A stretch of DNA of 64,000 nt, from contig CATNCP010000005.1 of assembly GCA_950096615.1 (NCBI GenBank), positions 25,379-89,378 of the forward strand. The letters are read 5' to 3'. The notes beneath the pieces are model-generated. The model had not been told where the DNA came from, made no database searches, and saw only the letters and a program-made list of their open reading frames with translations. Of this stretch, positions 58,976-64,000 are shown piece after piece; position 1 is the stretch's first letter; each line of letters opens with the position of its first letter. The position numbers and the translations under genes are program-made. Origin of the DNA: an uncultured Kangiella sp. Lineage in GTDB: Bacteria > Pseudomonadota > Gammaproteobacteria > Enterobacterales > Kangiellaceae.

Positions 58976-59123
58976 GTTTTCACTCCAAAAGGGTCTTTAA
59001 ATCTTGCTTGTAGCTTATGTGGGGGCTGGGTTTAGTAGATCAACCCCTTAAACTTACTTTTTTTAAGGTTACTCAGAATCAGAGTCTTCTCACTCTCCGC
59101 TCTGAATACCAACTTGGAGTGCA

Positions 59124-59151
59124 ATATTGGTTTTAGTGACGGTATTTCAAG
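59124..59151 (-). promoter_or_regulatory. sigma32-like promoter of dnaK
   Basis: On the minus strand CTTGAAA (59151-59145) and CCAATAT (59130-59124) are spaced by 14 bp, close to the sigma32 consensus CTTGAAA and CCCCATnT. The leader to the ATG is about 140 nt. I found no CIRCE element (TTAGCACTC-N9-GAGTGCTAA) here although hrcA is nearby. Confidence 0.6.
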
Positions 59152-59174
59152 GGGACATCGCTAATTTATTCTTA

Positions 59175-59309
59175 TAAAAAATAAAAGCCAGCCCTGGGGC
59201 CAGCTTTTATTGGACTATATAGGAGTGCTCTTTTTCAAAGAGCTCTCCCCTACAGGAGAGTTATAGGGGAGAAAAGCTCATGCAATACTTGAGGGGGGGT
59301 ATTACATGA
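59175..59309 (-). terminator. Chain of four stem-loops ending in a terminator
   Basis: Reading the minus strand after the stop at 59322: first, an 11-bp stem (59309-59299 with 59288-59278, one G-U) with a loop of six C plus UCAA; second, TCTCCCCTA/TAGGGGAGA (59272-59264 and 59252-59244), which competes with CTCTCC/GGAGAG; third, GCTCTTT/AAAGAGC near 59,240-59,226; last, a hairpin at 59211-59181 followed by a U-rich run. Only the last is a normal terminator. The rest is an unusually structured 3' region. The rest of 58,976-59,321 holds the dnaK promoter and leader. Confidence 0.6.
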
Positions 59310-59321
59310 ATTGGTGTCTAA

Positions 59322-59606
59322 TTATTGAGCACCGCGACAAGATTGGCTTGCCTTATTTTTAATCCCCTGCACTTTAGCCATATCGCCACTTTTCTTCGCT
59401 TCGACTAAAGCGTCATAGTCTGTGTTTTCGACCACACATTTACAGTTTTCCTGCTGCTTGGCGCGCACTTCTTCAGGCAATTGCTGTGCTTGCATATCAC
59501 ACGCTCGTAATTCTTGCTGCTTCATGCTTTCAGCTTCATTTGCCATCGCGCTACCTGCAATAGATAAACCAAGTACTGTCGTTAAAGTTAGTAATGTCTT
59601 TTTCAT
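59322..59606 (-). CDS. Small secreted Cys4 protein, paralog 1
   Basis: From ATG 59606 (AAAAGGTG upstream; a GTG at 59615 is less likely) the product has 94 residues. A signal peptide (cleavage near AMA-NEA) precedes a charged helical domain with cysteines C36, C55, C57 and C90. The core ENTDYDALVEAKKSGDMAKVQ matches the neighbouring paralog. With C-x18-C-x-C-x32-C spacing, two periplasmic disulfides or a metal site are possible. I recognise no named family. It lies between its paralog and dnaK. Confidence 0.8.
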   Translation of the reverse strand: MKKTLLTLTTVLGLSIAGSAMANEAESMKQQELRACDMQAQQLPEEVRAKQQENCKCVVENTDYDALVEAKKSGDMAKVQGIKNKASQSCRGAQ

Positions 59607-59667
59607 AATAATCACCTTTTAGATTGCAAAATGTATATAGTTAGTGGGAGTAAGTCTTATTTGCTAA

Positions 59668-59943
59668 TTATTCAGCACAAGCTTCTTTAGCTTCTTGATT
59701 AATCTTCTGAATTTTTGCTAAGTCACCTTTTTTCTTAGCTTCAGATAAAGCTTCATAGTCAGTGTTTTCAATTTCACACTCACAAGCTTTTTGCGTTTTT
59801 TCGCCTTCTTCTTTACTCTGTACCTGAGTTTGAGCTTGGCACGCTCTAACATCCATTTGTTTCAAAATATCTGCATCACCTGCGTTAGCAGAACCTGCAG
59901 CCAAACCAAATATTACACCTAAAACCGCAATTGACTTTTTCAT
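59668..59943 (-). CDS. Small secreted Cys4 protein, paralog 2
   Basis: The 91 residues start with a signal peptide (cleavage near ANA-GDA) and have cysteines C35, C54, C56 and C89, exactly the C-x18-C-x-C-x32-C spacing of the gene 61 bp downstream. The core ENTDYEALSEAKKKGDLAKIQ is nearly the same, so this is a tandem duplication. An AAAGGTG ribosome site supports the ATG. A CTTGAAA box (60109-60103) upstream hints at heat-shock control, weakly. Function unknown. Confidence 0.8.
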   Translation of the reverse strand: MKKSIAVLGVIFGLAAGSANAGDADILKQMDVRACQAQTQVQSKEEGEKTQKACECEIENTDYEALSEAKKKGDLAKIQKINQEAKEACAE

Positions 59944-60287
59944 AATGTTTCACCTTTTGTTGCAAGTGGACTTAAGTTGTAACACGCAAAAGTCACTAAA
60001 AAACATGACCTGTTTCACACTCATTTTTTTGTAAAACAGGGTTTAACAATTGAGCGTTTTTTTGTGACGGACTTGCCCTGTAGAACGGCTAACACTTTGC
60101 ACTTTCAAGGTGATATCATCGAAACAGCTATAGAAAATAACTCTTTGATTAATAATATCTTTTAAGGTTTTTCATTGCTTTTTATGAGGGGTTTGTCACG
60201 TTTTAGAAAGGAACTTCTAATAAGCGGAACCTATCGGTTTTCGTTAGGTCTTATGGCGATTTTTTTAGCTTGTTTTTTTGGCAAGAA

Positions 60288-60334
60288 AAAACCCTTTACT
60301 GTTTTTTAATCACGTTAAAACAATAAAGGGTTTT
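60288..60334 (-). terminator. Intrinsic terminator of the YebC-family gene
   Basis: AAAACCCTTTA and TAAAGGGTTTT arms (60288-60334) form a long AT-rich stem, and the minus strand continues into a U-run. The rest of the gap 59,944-60,287 holds an AACAGG/CCTGTT dyad (near 60,019-60,050), a weak CTTGAAA box at 60103-60109 and no gene that I can support. Confidence 0.75.
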
Positions 60335-60359
60335 AAAGAATAGGATTTGACAAAGAGAG

Positions 60360-61076
60360 TTAGAATTCAGCGTTGTGGTAAACGTTTTGCACGTCATCTT
60401 GATCGTTTGCCATATCCATAAATTTTTCAAACATCTCAAGATCATCACCACTAATAGCAGTGGTTACTTTTGGTACAAACTGTATTTCATCCACTTCAAA
60501 CTCAATCCCCTCGAAGTGCTCTTGTAGTGCGTTCTTTGCTTTGAAGTATTCAGTCTGCGGGGCAAACACGGTAATTTTACCGTCTTCATGCTCAATATCA
60601 GTCACGTCGACATCCGCCATCATTAATGCTTCTAGGGCACCTTCTTCGTCATCGCTGGCGAAAACAAAAATAGCACTGTGATCAAACATATGCATCACGC
60701 TGCCTTCCGTGCCGATTTTAGATTTAGTCTTAACAAAGCACTGGCGAACCTCACCGAAAGTACGATTCGGATTATCAGTGAGACAATCGACAATCACCAT
60801 AACATTGCCAGGCCCATACCCTTCGTAACGAGCCACAGCAAAGTCTTCACCCGCACCACCTTCAGCTTTATCGATGGCTTTTTGGATAACATGCGCAGGA
60901 ACTTGATCACGCTTAGCACGGTCCATCAAACTTCTTAAGGCTAAGTTACTCTCAGGCTCAGAGCCACCTTGTTTTGCGGTAACGTAGATTTCACGACTGT
61001 ATTTACTGTAAACCTTGGCGTTCTGATCTGATGTTTTCGCCATCGACTCTTTACGGTTTTGAAAGGCACGACCCAT
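60360..61076 (-). CDS. YebC/PmpR-family protein, YeeN-like
   Basis: The 238 residues show the family layout: a basic N-terminus, [26 protein letters not shown], the [24 protein letters not shown] signature, [15 protein letters not shown], and the C-terminal [12 protein letters not shown]. The N-terminus is nearer E. coli YeeN than YebC. Relatives act as DNA-binding regulators or help translation through proline stretches. Its place between grpE and dnaK is unusual. Confidence 0.93.
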   Translation of the reverse strand: MGRAFQNRKESMAKTSDQNAKVYSKYSREIYVTAKQGGSEPESNLALRSLMDRAKRDQVPAHVIQKAIDKAEGGAGEDFAVARYEGYGPGNVMVIVDCLTDNPNRTFGEVRQCFVKTKSKIGTEGSVMHMFDHSAIFVFASDDEEGALEALMMADVDVTDIEHEDGKITVFAPQTEYFKAKNALQEHFEGIEFEVDEIQFVPKVTTAISGDDLEMFEKFMDMANDQDDVQNVYHNAEF

Positions 61077-61163
61077 CTTTATTCTCTCATGGTTATAGTT
61101 TAAAAATTTGAGGTATTGTATTACGAAATGCTCAGAAAGTGGGCATTTATTAATCCACAGCTA

Positions 61164-61197
61164 TAAAAAAAGCCGCCTGAAATGATTGAGGCAGCTT
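61164..61197 (-). terminator. Intrinsic terminator of grpE
   Basis: AAGCTGCCT and AGGCGGCTT (one G-U pair, 61197-61170 on the minus strand) form a 9-bp stem followed by seven U. It lies about 25 bp after the grpE stop and separates grpE from the YebC-family gene. Confidence 0.9.
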
Positions 61198-61221
61198 CTT
61201 TAATTGAAAGATTCAATAATC

Positions 61222-61857
61222 TTATTGAGCAACAACCACTCTAGCCGGGCGAATCACGCGGCCATTGAGCGAGTAGCCTTTCTGGAACACGTCAATAATC
61301 GTATTCTTCTCATGATCAGGGCTAGGCACCATAGTCATGGCTTCGTGTAACTGCGGATCAAACACTTCTTCTAGCGGATTATGCTGCTCGACGCCAAACT
61401 TTTTCAGTGTCGACAGAGTCATTTTCAAGGTCAATTCCATACCTTCCTTCATCGCTTTTGACTCTTCATGCTCAGCTTTAGCCTGTAATCCTTGCTCAAT
61501 ACTATCGACGACTGCCAACAATTCTTCAGCAAACTTCTCAATAGCGTATTTACGCGCATTAGTCACTTCATTCTCAGAGCGACGACGAATATTTTCAGCT
61601 TCAGCTTTGGTGCGAAGTGCGACATCCATGTTTTCAGCGGCTTTCGCTTCCGCCTCTTCTAGAGCTTTTTCAAGCTCAACAATTTTGCGCTCTTCATCGC
61701 TTAAATCAGCCAAGTTATCGTCTTCAGCAGACTCCACAGCTTCTTCTAAAGCTTCATCCACTACTTTTTGGACTTGCTCTTCAGCAGCTTTTTTATCCGC
61801 CTCTGTAAGTTCTTCTTGGCTTTCAAATTCTTGATTTTGCTTGTCTTTCTCAGACAT
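61222..61857 (-). CDS. grpE: GrpE, nucleotide exchange factor of DnaK
   Basis: GrpE releases ADP from DnaK. From ATG 61857 (GGAG 7 nt upstream; the longer TTG start at 61869 overlaps that site) the product has 211 residues. The layout is an acidic N-terminus, a long coiled coil (about 40-130), and the conserved C-terminal FDPQLHEAM and VFQKGYSLNGRVIRPARVVVAQ. It follows hrcA by about 80 bp. Confidence 0.97.
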   Translation of the reverse strand: MSEKDKQNQEFESQEELTEADKKAAEEQVQKVVDEALEEAVESAEDDNLADLSDEERKIVELEKALEEAEAKAAENMDVALRTKAEAENIRRRSENEVTNARKYAIEKFAEELLAVVDSIEQGLQAKAEHEESKAMKEGMELTLKMTLSTLKKFGVEQHNPLEEVFDPQLHEAMTMVPSPDHEKNTIIDVFQKGYSLNGRVIRPARVVVAQ

Positions 61858-61940
61858 ACTGTTCTCCAAACCTGTCTCTCAAAACTGTTTAACGCTAGCC
61901 AGTATTCACACTGATTACTGACTCAATGTTTCTGTGTCCT

Positions 61941-62984
61941 TCAATATGAGGTTTCGTCGTCATTATTCAAGGCTGCAGATATCAATTTTGCGGTAATATC
62001 CACCATCGGAATAACGCGGTTATAATCCATGCGTGTTGGCCCTACCACCGCCAATACACCAACGGCCTCGCCATCAATACTATAAGGCGCGCCGACGACA
62101 CTGCATTGTGATAACACATCATAGCCAGACTCTTCACCAATAAAGAGCTGTACGCCGTCTGCACTTAAACATTTATCCAGCAAAGTTAGCATCTGTGTTT
62201 TTTCGGCAAACGCATTAAAAACCGACTGTAAGTCCGAAATATCACCGGAGTTCACCCAGTTTAGCAGTTGTGATTTACCAGTCACTTGGACCTCATCATC
62301 CTCACCACCAGTAAATCCTTTTTCCGCCACTTCCATCATCGACGCCATCATTTGATCCATCTTGGCTCGATCGTCTTTCAGTTCGTTCAATAATTCACGC
62401 CGCACCGTGTCTAGCTCTTTTCCAGCAAAGTGGTGATTAACGTAATTAGACGCTTGCTGAAGTTCGTCACGAGACACAGGGTTATCCAACTGAATCACAC
62501 GATTTTGAACTTCGCCATCGCTCAATACCAGCACCACCAACACTTTATTCTGCGACAAAGACACGAATTCAACCTGCTTCACCCTCGTCACATCGCGGCG
62601 GGGTACTCGAATCAGTCCTGCCATCTGCGTCACCTGGGACAGCATATTAGATACACTCGATAGCATCTCTCCAGTTTCGGAAACTTTACCTAAATGCTTC
62701 TGTAACTGCTTTAAATAAATATCTTCGACATCAGACACCGTCAATAACTGATCCACAAATAATCGAACGCCTTGTGACGTCGGGATTCGCCCAGCTGACG
62801 TGTACGGTGCGGTTAGTAAGCCCATACTTTCAAGATCTTGCATAACGTTACGCACGGTCGCTGTACTGACGCTTAGCTGCGAATTTTCGAGCAGAGTTTT
62901 TGACCCCACAGGCTGACCACTGGAAATGTAAGTTTCCACTAAGGTTTTCATCAATATCTGTGCGCGCTGGTCAAATTTACTCAT
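61941..62984 (-). CDS. hrcA: Heat-inducible transcription repressor HrcA
   Basis: HrcA represses chaperone genes through CIRCE operators. The 347 residues show the N-terminal winged helix (SGQPVGSKTLLE, STATVRNVMQDLESMGLL, HTSAGRIPT-like segment), the GAF-like domain, and the C-terminal VVGPTRMDYNRVIPMVD. Length is typical. No CIRCE is visible upstream of hrcA or dnaK in this window, so its targets are probably elsewhere, such as groESL. Confidence 0.97.
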   Translation of the reverse strand: MSKFDQRAQILMKTLVETYISSGQPVGSKTLLENSQLSVSTATVRNVMQDLESMGLLTAPYTSAGRIPTSQGVRLFVDQLLTVSDVEDIYLKQLQKHLGKVSETGEMLSSVSNMLSQVTQMAGLIRVPRRDVTRVKQVEFVSLSQNKVLVVLVLSDGEVQNRVIQLDNPVSRDELQQASNYVNHHFAGKELDTVRRELLNELKDDRAKMDQMMASMMEVAEKGFTGGEDDEVQVTGKSQLLNWVNSGDISDLQSVFNAFAEKTQMLTLLDKCLSADGVQLFIGEESGYDVLSQCSVVGAPYSIDGEAVGVLAVVGPTRMDYNRVIPMVDITAKLISAALNNDDETSY

Positions 62985-63113
62985 GTAGGGGTCTTGATGT
63001 CCTATTAGTTGATAATATAACTTTCGGTTCTGTTGGGTAAAACCCTTGCCTATTGGCTGTATATATTCTTAAATGTGGGTCAATAATGCAATTACAAGGG
63101 ACAAAGGGCAAAC

Positions 63114-64000
63114 GTGGCTCCTGCTTTAAGTTTTAAAACCATTGGCATCATGGGGAAACCGAAACACAAAGAAGTCGGCGAAACCATCATGACGTTGTAC
63201 CAACATTTACTCGACAATAACTATCACGTTTTAGTCGAGGACTCTGTTGCAGCCGGAATCGACGTTGCTCAAGCCGATCAAGCCAAGTGGCAAACTATCG
63301 GCGAACAAGCCAACTTAGTGATCGTCGTTGGTGGCGATGGCTCCATGCTTTACTCCGCGCGCTTGATGGCCAGTTATAATATTCCTCTGTTGGGCGTGAA
63401 TCGTGGCTACCTTGGTTTTTTAACGGACATTCAGCCACAACAGGTGACTGAAAAAGTTAGCGAAGTCTTAGCAGGAGAATATACGCAAGAACGCCGCTTC
63501 TTATTGGATGCCACTATCGAGAAAGATAGCAATGGCAACCCGGACAAAGAGCGCTATAGCGATGCACTGAATGATATTGTGCTTTATCCGGGTGAAATTT
63601 CGCGCATGATAGAGTTTGAGGTCTATATTAACGACTCGTTCGTTTATAGCCTGCGTGGTGACGGGTTAATTATTTCCACGCCAACAGGCTCCACGGCCTA
63701 CTCTTTATCCGCTGGTGGCCCGATTATGTCGCCGTCGATAAACGCCATCTCGCTAGTCCCCATGTTCCCGCACACGCTGTCCAGCCGCCCGATTTCCATT
63801 GACGCAGACAGTAAAGTTGATATCGTATTCAGCCAAGCTAACGAGAACGAAGCACGGCTCAGCTGCGATGGACAGGTACGCTTTCCAGTCGCACCGGGCG
63901 AAAAGATTTGCATCCGTAAGCGGAAAGAAGACTTATGGCTACTGCACCCGAAAGATTATGACTATTTCCGCCTGCTTCGAACTAAGCTCGGCTGGGGATC
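63114..64000 (+). CDS. nadK: NAD kinase, extreme C-terminus cut by the right edge
   Basis: NadK phosphorylates NAD to NADP. An open frame from GTG 63114 (AAGGG just upstream) gives 295 codons without a stop, reaching the family's usual C-terminal KLGWG. Only a few residues should be missing. The motifs VVGGDGSML (GGDG), NRGYLGFLTD, ALNDIVLYPG, and the GLIISTPTGSTAYSLSAGGPI block are all present. It is divergent from hrcA, the usual order near grpE. Confidence 0.97.
   Translation, partial: MAPALSFKTIGIMGKPKHKEVGETIMTLYQHLLDNNYHVLVEDSVAAGIDVAQADQAKWQTIGEQANLVIVVGGDGSMLYSARLMASYNIPLLGVNRGYLGFLTDIQPQQVTEKVSEVLAGEYTQERRFLLDATIEKDSNGNPDKERYSDALNDIVLYPGEISRMIEFEVYINDSFVYSLRGDGLIISTPTGSTAYSLSAGGPIMSPSINAISLVPMFPHTLSSRPISIDADSKVDIVFSQANENEARLSCDGQVRFPVAPGEKICIRKRKEDLWLLHPKDYDYFRLLRTKLGWG

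Noticed and set aside
58976..59160. CIRCE operator upstream of dnaK
   Set aside because: GCACTC and GAGTG fragments occur, but spacing and arms do not match TTAGCACTC-N9-GAGTGCTAA.
60082..60109. sigma32 promoter for the Cys4 genes
   Set aside because: CTTGAAA is present, but the -10 candidate CCGTTCT is poor and the distance to the gene is about 140 nt, so it is noted only as weak.

Overview
The window looks like a piece of a gammaproteobacterial chromosome, probably Kangiella or a close marine relative. This is inferred from remembered protein character and gene order: tpiA-secG-tRNA-Leu(GAG), a complete Na+-NQR operon with apbE and nqrM, glmM-folP-ftsH-rlmE, carAB-greA, and hrcA-grpE-dnaK-dnaJ beside nadK. 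No database search was run.

Region 1 (1-18,900) is an AT-rich accessory island. On the minus strand lies a defence block: a half-length specificity gene, hsdM, full-length hsdS, a giant KAP-type membrane P-loop NTPase, hsdR, a YgjP-type metallopeptidase, and a STAND/NACHT-like NTPase that runs off the left edge. Back to back with it, on the plus strand, are a small DNA-binding protein and a Tn7-like transposition module (a TnsA-TnsB fusion, TnsC, TniQ). The module ends at a strong bidirectional terminator facing tRNA-Leu(GAG). The island sits where gammaproteobacteria usually continue from secG-leuU into metY-rimP-nusA, so the tRNA flank looks like an insertion point.

Region 2 (18,900-28,600) holds tRNA-Leu, secG and tpiA (minus), then nqrABCDEF, apbE and nqrM (plus), the sodium-pumping NADH:quinone reductase with its FMN transferase and its Fe-delivery factor. 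A terminator-like hairpin lies inside the nqr leader, and two palindromes lie in front of nqrM.

Region 3 (28,600-36,050) is housekeeping: a CBS-domain protein, an OmpA/OprF porin, glmM, folP, ftsH, rlmE, yhbY, and an OmpR-family response regulator.

Region 4 (36,050-47,950) is a membrane-lipid island. A tightly overlapping eight-gene minus-strand operon (fatty acid desaturase, FAD oxidoreductase, DUF1365, CFA-type methyltransferase, DUF2878, DUF1295, second CFA-type methyltransferase, sensor kinase) ends tail to tail with the response regulator. Divergent to it are an NTF2-like lipoprotein and a chalcone isomerase-like protein. A photolyase and a TudS/YbgA fusion follow. The content resembles photo-oxidative-stress or branched/furan fatty acid clusters, but a two-component pair takes the place of the usual ECF sigma/ChrR pair. 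The divergent promoter carries helically phased repeats that could bind the regulator.

Region 5 (47,950-55,560) holds a membrane-anchored XRE protein, greA, carB, carA, dapB and a GDSL esterase. A candidate small RNA rich in GGA motifs lies between dapB and carA.

Region 6 (55,560-64,000) is the heat-shock cluster hrcA-grpE-(YebC family)-two tandem paralogous Cys4 periplasmic proteins-dnaK-dnaJ, with a sigma32-like dnaK promoter, a run of stem-loops in front of dnaK and a 119-bp imperfect dyad after dnaK. nadK is divergent from hrcA and lacks only its extreme C-terminus.
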